Origin: Gadus chalcogrammus
Taxonomy: Eukaryota; Chordata; Actinopteri; Gadiformes; Gadidae
DNA length: 64,000 bases
Direction of reading: 5' to 3'
Assembly (NCBI RefSeq): GCF_026213295.1
Contig: NC_079425.1
Coordinates: 12,458,821 to 12,522,820, forward strand
A model generated the notes under the pieces. The model ran no database searches. It had not been told where the DNA came from and worked only from the letters and a program-made list of their open reading frames with translations. How positions within the stretch are numbered: the stretch's first letter is position 1; the number at the start of each line of letters is the position of its first letter. Position numbers and translations under genes: made by a program. Of this stretch, positions 11,559-22,684 are shown one piece after another.

Positions 11559-13010
11559 ATATATATGCATGCTTGTAATAAATCTTGGGAAAAATGTATG
11601 GGTTTACGTTCTTTATTAACAGATTGGGCCCTTCCAGTCTACTGGCTATCACATACTGGTGTGGTTTACTTAACAATTTTTCACAGAAGAGGTGAATAAT
11701 TGCCAGGATTTATTTATTTTTATAAGCAGTTTATTTGTTTTTATTAGCGTGACGAGACGACCGTCACGATACCCCGAGTTTGACTTCCCAATCATTGGAT
11801 ATTGCCCAACATCCCGAGATAGCGAACCAATCAAATTGCGCCATCCTAGGAGGTTCACATGTAGCACGTGTACATACCTTGTCTGTTTCATTTGATCATC
11901 TCTGTTTTATGTTTTTGATAAACACTATACATAGATAAACTATATAGGATATGTATGCTGGACTATAGATGTGTTGGGTCCTCCTGGGTAAAAGTCCACA
12001 ACCTATTTTAAAACGACATAAAGTGGACCTGGAAACAGTAGCTCCAGGAATCAGAGCTAGGAGGTTAGTAAAATAACACGTTCCACTTCCGAGCTTCCTC
12101 ACATGAGGTCAGGCTGGACTGAGATGGTTTTATACTGCAATCACAGGCAGACGTGCGCAGCAGCTCTCAAACGTGTCCGTGCTCAGAGCTCTATCCAACC
12201 TCTTTGTCATTTCAGCGATACGTCAATCCTGTTTTCGTTGGCAGACCAGGAAAGACAAAGAAATTAATTGATTACCTATTTTGCCAATATTTCCGTTTCT
12301 TGCATTATTTAGCTCCATCCTAGACCTATGACATCATCAGCTACCCTACGATCTCAGCTCACAGCAAAATATCTGCATGAAGCACACAACACAAATTATG
12401 GATTGTTGACCATTTGCACAAAAACAATTTTGGTCGATATAATCTATATGCAAGACCACAAACATGACACGTGAAATCTGTAGCACACACATTATGGGAG
12501 TGGAAAGGTGGCAAAGTTTTGAGAGAATAAAATACATAAACTAGAAAATGCATTTCCTGCAGAAAATGCGGTAAGTGCTATAGTGCAAAGTGAGGTTGAA
12601 AATATGTTTTGTAAAGAAACATAGACATAAAGAAATGTTAAATGGCTTAAATCAAGTGAAGGGATTTTACAAAAGTTCGAAAGTTGAAATGAAGTAAACA
12701 ATGTAAACATGAACACCATTTAAGACACGTAAATGGTTGGAAACAAATAAAGTGACAGCTGAATAAAAAGCGCAAAGCATTGCTAAAATTGCAGAAATGT
12801 AAAATTAATTGAACTGAAGAATATGAAAGGTAAATTGTGTTGCCTTGCACTCCGGAAAAATACGAAAGGTCAAATGTATTGCAGTGCACAGTGCACCTCG
12901 AAGCTGAAGTCGAAAACTGACTGACGCGTCGCTGAATAACATTACCTGAAGAAGCAAAGTGCTGAAATACATTGTTACAAAAGCTGAGAGCTAAACTGTA
13001 ATACTGTCAA
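11236..13010. other. unique AT-rich non-coding sequence
   Basis: No gene recognised. It contains one (AT)n microsatellite at 11527-11566. From 12540 to 12900 the sequence is AT-rich with no bounded repeat. Confidence 0.5.
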
Positions 13011-13019
13011 AGCTGGAAG

Positions 13020-13140
13020 ATAGTCGTAGTAGTGGTACAAACTGTAGTAGTAGTAGTAGTAGTAGTAATGGACTGGTAATAGTAGCTGAAGTAGTAGTAG
13101 TAGTAGTAGTTGCTGAAGTAGTAGTAGTAGCTGAAGTATT
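13020..13140. repeat. (TAG)n trinucleotide repeat
   Basis: GTAGTAGTAGTAGTAGTAGT blocks separated by TGCTGAAG spacers, giving a higher-order pattern of (TAG)n plus TGCTGAA or AGCTGAA. Confidence 0.9.
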
Positions 13141-13219
13141 AGTGTTACTAGCTGCACAAACGATATGCCTTATGAAAGGTATGGTAATGATTGATGTTTT
13201 TAGAAATTATTGTAATAAT

Positions 13220-13615
13220 CCCCCAATTTTCTTTTTTAAACCAGCCAAAATTGTATGTACTGTAAGATTAGTCCAATTGGGCGGGGAAAATCACCCAATC
13301 TTGCAAAAAAGTAGTCAAATTGAGCGAGAAAAACTGCCTTATCTGGCAACACTGCCTGCGCGTCCTCGGGCTCTAACCTCAGCGTAAATCGATGAGACGG
13401 CTCCACCGTCCTCCCATTGACTTCTATTGTAAAAAATAGTATTTTAAAAGTAGAATATTTTAAGCATGAAATACAAAAAAATAATGAAAAGAAGCCCGCA
13501 ATTCGAGGCTAATCTGAACCTTTTAAAATTGGAATGAGTCTCTATGTGAAACATTGACGAAGGAGATTGGTCCCAAAGGTTGTACAGAATAATGAAGAAT
13601 AAAGAAAGAAAGAAT
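13220..13615. mobile_element. degraded transposon-like sequence
   Basis: GGGCGGGGAAAATCACCCAA, TCTGGCAACACTGC and CCCATTGACTTCTATTG are sequence types commonly seen inside non-autonomous fish DNA elements. An A-rich AAGAAAGAAAGAATAAAAC end lies just before the TTAA element. Termini and target duplications could not be found, so the class is open. Confidence 0.3.
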
Positions 13616-14092
13616 AAAACTTAAAGGTGCCCTGGCATGAAAATCTCACTTAAGGAGGTTTTCTAACATTAATATGAGTTCCCCTAGCCTGCCTATGGTC
13701 CCCCAGTAGCTAGAAATGGCATTAGGTGTAAAACTAGCACTTGGTATCCTGCTCTGCCTATGAAAAATGAAAGCTCAGACTCTGTGATTTCGAATTTTGC
13801 CCCACATGTCGTCACAAGTTACCTCCCCTTCTCTGTTTTGCCCGCCCAGAGAATTTGGCCCGCCAATGAGACAATGAGCTACGACTGTTGTGCACTTCTT
13901 TGTTATTTGGATAACCGTTCTGCTGTTGGTGTTATGGCGCATAACACGTCGGGTTCTCTGACGTCTCTGGTATTTCCACAACGAGACTCGTAGTGGGGGT
14001 TATCTCAGCCATGGTTGAGAAGGAATTGGGGGAAAGGAACTTTGGCTTTGGCCCCCTGAAGAATTGAACCTAGGGATAGTTGCCTGCGATAA

Positions 14093-14132
14093 TCTCCCGC
14101 CGGAGCCCCGCTGCCCGCTGCCGAGGCACCAC
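14093..14132. repeat. left inverted arm flanking the 16 bp array
   Basis: TCTCCCGCCGGAGCCCCG and following bases to 14115 are perfectly complementary to 14883-14905. After a 7 bp tandem duplication (CGCTGCC, 14109-14122), GAGGCACCAC at 14123-14132 pairs with GTGGTGCCTC at 14873-14882. The arms therefore bracket the array and could pair as a long stem. Confidence 0.9.
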
Positions 14133-14820
14133 CGCCGCGAGGCACCACCGCCGCGAGGCACCACCGCCGCGAGTCACCACCGCCGAGAGTCACCACCGCC
14201 GAGAGTCACCACCGCCGAGAGTCACCACCGCCGAGAGTCACCACCGCCGAGAGTCACCACCGCCGAGAGTCACCACCGCCGAGAGTCACCACCGCCGAGA
14301 GTCACCACCGCCGAGAGTCACCACCGCCGAGAGTCACCACCGCCGAGAGTCACCACCGCCGAGAGTCACCACCGCCGAGAGTCACCACCGCCGAGAGTCA
14401 CCACCGCCGAGAGTCACCACCGCCGAGAGTCACCACCGCCGAGAGTCACCACCGCCGAGAGTCACCACCGCCGAGAGTCACCACCGCCGAGAGTCACCAC
14501 CGAGAGTCACCACCGAGAGGCACCACCACCGAGAGGCGTCACCACCGAGAGGCGTCACCACCACCGAGAGTCACCACCACCGAGAGTCACCACCACCGAG
14601 AGTCACCACCACCGAGAGTCACCACCACCGAGAGGCACCACCGTGAGTCACCACCGAGAGGCACCACCGAGAGGAACCACCGTGAGGCACCACCGCCGTG
14701 AGGCACCACCGCCGTGAGGCACCACCGCCGCGAGGCACCACCGCCGCGAGGCACCACCGCCGCGAGGCACCACCGCCGCGAGGCACCACCACCGAGAGGC
14801 ACCACCGCCGCGGGGCACCG
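14123..14820. repeat. 16 bp CpG-rich minisatellite inside the TTAA element
   Basis: It starts with three copies of GAGGCACCACCGCCGC (14123-14170), continues with twenty identical copies of GAGTCACCACCGCCGA (14171-14490), then 13-16 bp variants (GAGAGGCGTCACCACC types) and returns to GAGGCACCACCGCC near 14700-14800. Each core unit has two CpGs. Because 16 is not a multiple of three, all three plus-strand frames read the same 16-residue His/Arg/Pro/Ser repeat, giving open frames of up to 217 codons that are not genes. Confidence 0.97.
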
Positions 14821-14872
14821 TCACCGCGGGGCGGTGGTACCTTGGCGCTGCCCGCTGGCCGCTTCCGAGACA

Positions 14873-14905
14873 GTGGTGCCTCGGCAGCGGGGCTCCGGCG
14901 GGAGA
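14873..14905. repeat. right inverted arm flanking the 16 bp array
   Basis: Perfect reverse complement, over 33 bases in two blocks, of the left arm at 14093-14132. Just inside it, GCTGCCCGCTG at 14847-14857 is a direct copy of 14110-14120. Confidence 0.9.
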
Positions 14906-15204
14906 CAATTGCGATCCATCCACTGTAAAAACAAGCTCATGCTACCGTGGCCGCAGGCTGCTCAGGGCCACACCCACACCCTCCACCTTGACCCGCCTCT
15001 AAAAAACGGCACGTTTGTGGAAAGCTCATTGTGGGACTGGCACGCAGTGGCTGTAATTCTGCACAAAGGCTGAATTCTTGAACGTCTTCAAATACTGCAT
15101 TAAGGGCCCACTAACACCAATATATAAGCATCCATTAAGTAGCATGCAATGGGACCTTTAAGAAGAACAATAGTTGAGCAGCACTCAACTACTAATAAGA
15201 TGAA

Positions 15205-15320
15205 ATGAAAGCTTTCGTACATAATAATAACATTAATAGTAATAAAAGTAATGATGACAGTAATAAAAAAATTGACACACACATAGACATAATAATAGTA
15301 ATGATAATAGTAAAATGGAA
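15205..15320. repeat. imperfect (AAT)n-type trinucleotide repeat
   Basis: ATAATAATAACATTAATAGT and similar ATA/ATG/AGT-type triplets, degenerate and AT-rich. Confidence 0.7.
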
Positions 15321-15970
15321 TGAGCAGTGGTTGAACACTAGAAAAGGGCAGGGTGTTTCTAATATACAGAAGAGGAACATGAAACTGTTGAATCTGTTAA
15401 GTAAAGGTTAGGACAGAACATTCTGGACACCTATTATCCAATGAAGCAGATGATTATTGATTCATAACCTATCCAACCACAGTGGTGACTGTGACCTGTT
15501 TCTGAGTCCAATATATGCATTACTAGACTAGACTTTAAGGTTCATTTCCAAACGACTGAGGATAAGGCGATGAATGCTTTCCATGGATTGCATCATTAAA
15601 ATGCAAATTGAAGCCTGACATTTTATGACTAATGCAAGACTCATGCATGTACATGCAAACACACATAAACACACACATAAAGGCACACTTAGACAGACGC
15701 ACAAAAAACAAAAACACACGCACACAGTCGTTGACATGGTAAGCTGTTATACCTTAGTCTGGAAGGGCAGAGGTTATAAGGAAGTGGCAGCATGGTGGTG
15801 GTTTGTTTACCTTACTGTTCAGCTGATCAGTCAAAATTATTCATTGTGTCCTTTGGTAGTATCTTCGTTATGTTTACATACTTTTAATGCTCTTCTAGGA
15901 TAAGACCTCTATGTTAACATCATATGGTGTTTGAAATAGGTTTGAAATAACACCTTTCTAAAATATGTTA
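15321..15970. other. unique non-coding sequence
   Basis: No recognisable gene. A short degenerate ACACAC stretch lies at about 15658-15727. Confidence 0.5.
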
Positions 15971-15976
15971 AAATAG

Positions 15977-15977
<1 letters not shown>

Positions 15978-16046
<69 letters not shown>

Positions 16047-16049
16047 CAC
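15978..16049. repeat. (AC)n microsatellite
   Basis: 72 bp AC array with one G substitution near 16040. Confidence 0.96.
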
Positions 16050-16850
16050 TATGAATAAATGTGTTGCATGGTCTGCTTTGGTGTTACTCTCCTCGATGAT
16101 GCCATACTACTCTTTGATCTGGACATATCTTATTAACTACCATGGCAACTAGAAGATATTCAACTGAAAGGAGTTACACATTTCTGGCTTAGGATCTGCA
16201 ATGCATTTTGGGATTTGTGTCATTTTATTGCACCTCACCAAGGGCGTGTGGGAATAAATAGATAATGTATACATTGTTAAGAAGAATATATATACTAAGA
16301 AACACATACAATATCTACATTCATGTTGAATTTGACTATGCAATCTCAAAGGAACTGGTTTTGACATCTGACACATTCATACTCATCCTCATCTAAGAAT
16401 TGAAGTCTTATCGAGTGGCTGGAGTTGGGTTGTTAATTGTCAAGCCAGAGGAGTGTGTTCAAGTGCAAGTCGACCAATCTCAGCACAGCATTCAATCACT
16501 GCCGATGACATTAATATTCTGGAAGGATGAATGATGGCAACAATTATTGAATTATTAACGTGTGTGTATGTGTGTGTGTGTTTGTGTGTGCGTGCGTGCG
16601 TGTGTGTGTTGTGTGCATGTGTGTGCAAACACGTTGGTGTGGATGTGCAAGATAGTGTTTGTGAGCAGAAAACAGACCAGAACAGAACAGCAGAACACGG
16701 AGCAGCTCTGGGGTAATTTAGGGGAATGAATGAGGAATCAAAATAGTCACGAGGCGTCGACTCAGAGATGAAACGTCTCCTGAAAACAGTGTGGTCTTCT
16801 CCGATAAGAACATCATGTGCTTCACGATGTCACCAGCCCAATAACCTCTC
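16050..16850. other. unique sequence with a short (GT)n
   Basis: Imperfect GT/GC dinucleotide tract at 16559-16625. Otherwise no feature recognised. Confidence 0.5.
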
Positions 16851-16887
16851 ACAGTCCCTCTCCCTCCCTTCTCTCCTTCCCTCACTC

Positions 16888-16953
<66 letters not shown>

Positions 16954-17180
16954 CACCCACATACTCTTGTCTACACTTTATCCCTCTCGTTGTGTTGGTT
17001 TCTTCTTCTCTCTTTCTCTTTCACTATCTCTCTCTCTCTCTCTGTTATTCTTTCTTACCCTCCCTCTATCATTATGTCTTCTCCGTCTCCATCTCAGTGC
17101 CTATCATTCTCTCCATCTATCTCCATCTATTTCACTAGCTCTCTCTATCATTCGCTCCCCTCTCTCTCAATGCTATTATC
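16851..17180. repeat. CT-rich tract with (TC)29 core
   Basis: Pure (TC)n at 16893-16950 within a longer degenerate pyrimidine tract that also contains CTATCATT and TCTCTC blocks. Confidence 0.92.
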
Positions 17181-17383
17181 CTGGTCATGGTGAAAAGGGT
17201 TTTGTGGTTTCTGCTCCATGTGTAGTCGACTCATTCCCCTCACAGCTATTTGAAGCATCATCAGGGAGGATGACGTCTTTCAGCCAAGACTAGCTGTAGC
17301 CTCATCAACCTCATTCATGTCCTACGTTCTAATGAATGCTCTTTGTTATTTTCCTGTCCTTATGTTTGAATCAAGATTAAATA

Positions 17384-17436
17384 AGATTGCATTACTTTAT
17401 TAATCCCAGACAGGAAATCTGGGTATCACAGCAGAA
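17384..17436 (-). mobile_element. LINE/SINE 3'-end fragment (TTTATTAATCCC type)
   Basis: ACTTTATTAATCCCAGACAG followed by GAAATCTGG and TATCACAGCAG is the reverse complement of a common teleost retroposon 3' end ending in GGGATYAATAAAG. It is a heavily truncated copy, related to those at 36464 and 39760. Confidence 0.6.
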
Positions 17437-18930
17437 AGGAATGGACGGTATAGAATATCATCTAAATTAAACAGAATATTTAAAAGTGTAAAAAATACAA
17501 ATATGATGATGTTGGTTTTTTGCAGTATTAATGTTAATGTGAATTCAAACAAATACATTTAGGAAAATCGAGGTAGACATTATTAACATTATTATATGCT
17601 AAATTATTGAAAAAGTGTCTTAGTGACTACATTTCCTGTCATATAAATCAGCAGTGTTGCTAAAATGCATGGATTGTTCTAAAGCTGGATTTAAGTTGGA
17701 GTTTGATTTAACATTTGGACTTTTGGAAATGATATTGTTAATTGAAAATCATGTCATCAAGCATCTAATTACAGTGTGGTTTCAAACAGGCTCAGTCATT
17801 AAGAAGGTATTTGTAATGGTACTGTCATAGGTGATGGATTTGACAGCAGATGATTTGTTTATTTGTTTTCTCGTTTAAAATGCACAAACCTAAGGCACCA
17901 AATTAAGAACATGATTGCACAACTCTCAGCCTGGCAACAGTGATTCTAATCCCATTTCTCCGATCTTCCCCCAAGGGAACATTAACTCGCGCACGAACCG
18001 AACTCAACCCTGAATATCTGGACCTCCGCCCGAGAGCTGAGCTGAACCCCGAGTACTGGACCCCCTGCACCCCTTTAGTGAGTACCCCTATAGTCCTCCA
18101 CCTCCCACAAACCTCATCCTTCACCTGCCATCTCTTTGATTGCTGCTGGCCAATCAGCATCTGCTATCACCACCTCTCTAATTAACAGCCAGCCAATCTG
18201 CTGTACGTGTCAAACTGGGTTCCAGATTATTGTTTTCCACTCTTTTACTGCAGTCTTTAGAAGAGGCAGGTGTGAAATCCACTTAAGTCAGAAATAAACG
18301 TATAATAAAGTAAGATAATTGCCGTTGAAATTTGTATGACGCAGGCATTTAAATGTCATGCAAATTAAAGCAGTAACTTGGTATTTGACTCTGTTCTTGA
18401 AAAGTGGGAACAGATAATTCTTTTCATAAGAATCATTCAATCATGCGAACAGAACCAATATTTTCCATAATTGACTAAATTTGCCCCGGAAATGATCCAA
18501 AATGCCCTGAAATGACTAGTGGGGCAAAAAAAGCCCTTGTTAAAGTAGTGCATTTCCTACCCTGATTCACTCCCATCCGAACCCCAGAAACACATCCCAC
18601 CAGCTATCTCCTGGGTATGTCCTTAGTCTACCTTCCGTTGCTGCACACCACCTGCCCCTGTCCGGTCTGTCCTGTTGCACGCTGCCAGTTAGAGCGGCGC
18701 ACGGAGCCGTAACACGGTGGCGTTTTAAGGGGATAATACGTATTTGTCTCATTACCTGGAGCGGAGCGCTGGGTCGTCTACAGGGAGACGCTCTGGCTGC
18801 TGTGTCGACACTCTGGAGCTTCTTAATGATGTTGTTTGTTCTTCTCTTCACTGCAAATATTGGAATCAACAAAATGAGCATGGAGAGGCTTCCTGGAGAA
18901 ATCAGTGCTTATGTCCACACGCTAGTCCCG
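17437..18930. other. unique non-coding sequence
   Basis: No gene supported. At 17990-18065 a 42 bp segment is present twice in diverged form (AACYCNGARTAYTGGACC-like), giving a peptide repeat in frame that I read as coincidental. 18700-18860 is unique and moderately GC-rich. Confidence 0.45.
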
Positions 18931-18939
18931 AGCATAAGG

Positions 18940-19225
18940 AGGGTGTGTGTATGTGGGGGTGTGGGTATGTGTGCATGTGCACGTGTGTGTGTGTGTGTGT
19001 GTGTATAGGTGAGGTGTACGTATGTACATATAAATTTATGTATGAAAGAATGGATGTAATTATGCCATGTGCTTTGATTCCACATTGTAGAGGAAGGCAG
19101 TAATAAGATCATTTGTTTGTGAGTAATGTGTGTGTGGGCGTGCACAAGCATCTGTGTGTGTGGGCGTGTGTGTACACAAGCATCTGTGTTTGTGTTTGTG
19201 TGTGTGTGTCTGTGTGTGTGTGTGA
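18940..19225. repeat. degenerate (GT)n tracts
   Basis: GT-rich stretches at 18940-19010 and 19120-19225, separated by unique AT-rich sequence. Confidence 0.85.
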
Positions 19226-19338
19226 CCTCCAAGTGATATGATATACAGAGCAAGATAACCTTCATCTTATCTTGAGTTAATAAAGTCAATATTTGGACGG
19301 GAGATGATTTAATGAACTGAATTCACAGCGGCATCAGA

Positions 19339-19407
19339 CACACACACACACACGCATGCATGGTCACATACACCCGCGCACACACACAAACACACACAGA
19401 CACAAAC

Positions 19408-19497
<90 letters not shown>
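19339..19497. repeat. (AC)n microsatellite
   Basis: Interrupted AC sequence becoming a pure array at 19413-19497. Confidence 0.96.
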
Positions 19498-19499
<2 letters not shown>

Positions 19500-19559
19500 C
19501 TGACAAGCAGATCTATCGGGTTCCCAGTGTCATTCTGGAGTGTGTGAGAGAGGGTTGAA

Positions 19560-19740
19560 ATGGGAGAACATCACCACCACTACAAATACACCAATACAAT
19601 AACCAAGCCAACACCACTGCTGAAACATAATCATAACAAAACCACATCACCATCATCCTGAACACCAACCGTCATTAAAAACACCAGCACCACTTCCATC
19701 AATACCACCAGCACCACATCCATGATTGAGCTCCAGAACC
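19560..19740. repeat. degenerate ACC/CCA-rich tract
   Basis: ACATCACCACCACTAC, ACACCAGCACCACTTCC and similar C/A-rich triplets, with few G and T. Confidence 0.6.
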
Positions 19741-20830
19741 AACCCCAGCTTCAACCAAGTCCATAACTGTTCCATAATTGCATGACATTTCTTCAGGAGA
19801 GAAAAGTGTATCTTTGAAGTTAAATCATAAAGTAGAAGACCATCCCCTGGCGACTCTTAATTCATAATAAAAGCCGTTCTCTGATATTCTCTCCAGTATG
19901 AAAGGAAATTGCATGTTGCACAAGGTTCTGTTTTACCCGGCGTATCGCGCCTTCTATTGTTGATGTTCACTTTCTAATTTGTGACAGACTGTTGTCGGGG
20001 CCCGAGGCAGACGCAGACAGAAGAAAGTAATTTAAAGCGACGCTAGGCCGTGTTGTTTTATGGTTGTGTTAGAGCAGTGCTAATGCTCCACTGATAGCTA
20101 CACAACTCCTCAACATGTCTTTCAAGTAGAAAGCAAGCATCCCTGGACCTCTGGAGCACTCACTGTTTACTCAGAGCTACTTGAATGCCTTTCATTCGCT
20201 CCAACTCCCTCCTGCTGCCTCCTGCGCCGCACGGTCAGGCCATTCACACACGTCGAGCGCTCCCGGAGAAAGGGAGTCACACCTTATTTGTATACACTGT
20301 GATGTATAATTCGACTTTGACTGTAGACAGTTTGGCGTTAGTTTGAGCCTGGAGAAGGTGAAGCACCCGGTTGGAACATTGTTGTCGGCTTCCTGAGGTA
20401 GTTTAGAGAGGGTTGTGTTTCGGGTGTGATGGATAACGGTGATGGTTGTATTATTTAATATTGATCTGCTATTGATCAGTTGAACTCTTCGGTCCGATGA
20501 GATCAATGCCATGAGTCTACGATGGTAGATTATTACAAACATGCCAATTTGCATGGCAAAAAAATGAAGGAAAATACAAGAACAAATAAATAAATGTATC
20601 TATAATGGTCAATAATGCAATAGTGTAGCATAAACTAATAAGGTCTATCTCAACCGTCTGTTAACATTTATTTGTGTAGAGTAGTACAAATCTACATTTG
20701 TACTCCCCTTGTTGTTTATTTAGACATTTCTGTATACTTTTTTAGGAGTTGTATTCTTAATTAGAATTGTTATTTTTTGAATTGCTGTCGTGCACCTTCT
20801 GCTCTGACACCCAGATGTACCGTATGTTTT
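19741..20830. other. unique non-coding sequence
   Basis: No gene or bounded repeat recognised. Confidence 0.5.
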
Positions 20831-20847
20831 ATCTGGAAGAATATCCG

Positions 20848-21110
20848 TCATATGGGAAGAATGGAACTGTAGGAGGCGGTGTTCTCTTGTAGTATCTGAG
20901 GTAGGGTGGTTGATGAATAAATCTGTCGAATGGGCACTACGGCACAGTACGAAGAAGTTCACGGGTAGTTTCTGAGATGAATAAATCTGTCAAATGGATA
21001 CTACGGAGCAGTATGGAGCAGTTCTTTGGTAGTTTCTGAGATGAATAAATCTGTCGAATGGACCCTATGGAGCAGTATGAAGCGGTTCTCTGGTAGTTTC
21101 TGAGGTAGCG
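20848..21110. repeat. 64 bp minisatellite
   Basis: The marker GATGAATAAATCTGTCRAAT falls at 20912, 20976 and 21040, an exact 64 bp period, with a partial diverged copy upstream (GGAAGAATGGAACTGTAGGA). About four copies in all. Short minus-strand frames repeat the motif in translation and are not genes. Confidence 0.92.
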
Positions 21111-21179
21111 GGGCGGTGATCTGTGTGACACAGTGATCATTTGACTCTTTACTTAAGTCTGCACCCTCAAGGTCACTTC

Positions 21180-21670
21180 TGCCATCAGACAGCCCTCTGC
21201 TGCTTTGCCACTCCACTCCAATTCCTCTCCTCCCCTCCTCTCCTCCCTCCAAGGCTACTCTCCCCTTCATTCTCCCTTCCTACCCTCCGATTCCTCTCCC
21301 CCATGCCCCTTCTCCTCCCTCCTCGCCCCCTCTCTCTCCTCGTATCTTCTCTCATCTCCTCACCTCACATCACCTCCCTTCACCTCTCCTACCTCCTCTC
21401 TGTCGCTGCTCTTCTCCCGTCTTCTCATCTGTTTCTCCTGCCGTTTCTTCACCTCTCATCTTCCCCTCCTATTCTCTCTTCTACACTCCTCTCCTCTCTC
21501 CTCCTACTGTTCTCCCTCCTCTCGTCTTTCTCCCCTCCTTTCCGAGGGATCGGGTGAGGCTAAATTTAACTTCACAGGAACCGAAGCTGAGGTGAAACGT
21601 CTCCTGATCACCTCAGCATGGCGTGCTTCTGCCCGCCCTCCTCTCCAAACCCCCCCCCCCCTCCCCCCTC
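21180..21670. repeat. (TCC)-rich pyrimidine tract
   Basis: Long C/T-rich strand with CTCCTCTC and CTTCTCCCC blocks, interrupted by unique sequence at 21541-21640 and ending in a C12 run at 21650-21661. Ser/Leu/Pro-rich frames of up to 175 codons are its translations. Confidence 0.85.
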
Positions 21671-21958
21671 CTCCTTTCTCTCCGTCCCTCCACTGTGTTT
21701 CCCCTGCATCTCTCCAAACGGTGTTTTATTAACAACAGAGCTGCCAGCCTGCGATAACTGCTCACTCCTGCGGGCGTGCAGAGGCAAGGGCACTCCATTA
21801 CCCCAGCAGAGATGGATGGGCTGGAATATTGTCTGCAAGTGGAGAGAAGCTTGCCAAGACCTGCCTTAGTCTCGTGCTCGTCAGTCACCCTTCCCTCTGA
21901 ACAATGCTACTGAGTGGGCCGGCTTGTTATGACACACAGCTATGCTACCGACATGGCG

Positions 21959-22083
<125 letters not shown>

Positions 22084-22330
22084 TGCATATGATTAAAGCT
22101 CAAATTAGTGATTTAAATCTCTATATATACTATAAAGATCTCTATGTATGTATATATATATGTATATATATATATATACTGTGGTGTTATTGGTGCAATG
22201 TGTTTTTCAGATTCTCTGTGCATGTCGTTATTTGTGTGTCTACCTGCGTGTGCGTGTGTGTTTGTGGGTGTGTGTGAGCGCATCAGGGCTCCAATCGGAG
22301 CGAAGCTCAGGCAGCGTGCCAGGTAGACAG

Positions 22331-22560
22331 AAGGACGGAGAGGGCAGATATTAATTGGTCTCCTAATGATTGGCCACCTCTGTCTCAGAATAGCTGTCCT
22401 CTTGTGTCGCTGCCAATCTATTTAGTAAAGTTCTCCTGCAGAGGACGCACTTAATGGCTCCACGCATCTTCAGTGGCGAGCAGCTGCCTTCGCACAGGGG
22501 ATTTAAACGACTAAACAAACCGGTCGCCTGCCAGACGCTGGAAGATTGATTTGACAAAAA
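22331..22560. promoter_or_regulatory. candidate conserved non-coding element
   Basis: Unique, repeat-free sequence beginning TTAATTGGTCTCCTAATGAT with further TTAATGG and ATTTAAACG cores, lying between a (GT)n block and a minisatellite. CNE-like texture; no conservation data. Confidence 0.22.
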
Positions 22561-22684
22561 GGTCAGCCTTTTGTCATCGTCACCCTTGAAGAGCATGTCT
22601 TCGGGTGTTTTAAAGGCTGCGGGTGAAGTTGAGAGAAAAAGAGAGTCGTTTCTGTACTCATCAATGACGGTAGAGAAGTGTGCC

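Larger units (their letters stand above)
13621..15161. mobile_element. TTAA-flanked non-autonomous DNA transposon
   Basis: The left end is TTAAAGGTGCCCTGGCATGA and the right end, read on the minus strand, is TTAAAGGTCCCATTGCATGC: 16 of 20 positions match. Both termini sit on TTAA (13621-13624 and 15158-15161), the target duplicated by piggyBac and Kolobok elements. I recognise flanking internal sequence (13625-14090 and 14906-15150) as a widespread teleost repeat; the superfamily is not certain. No transposase frame is present. The element is enlarged by a 16 bp minisatellite (14123-14820) bounded by complementary arms at 14093-14132 and 14873-14905. Confidence 0.8.

Noticed and set aside
14064..14717. 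217-codon His/Arg/Pro/Ser-rich open frame
   Set aside because: It is the translation of the 16 bp minisatellite and is equally open in a second frame. No start, splice or domain context supports a protein.
17990..18065. In-frame peptide repeat ELNPEY as a protein motif
   Set aside because: It is a two-copy, diverged 42 bp DNA duplication and both strands are open. No further coding evidence.
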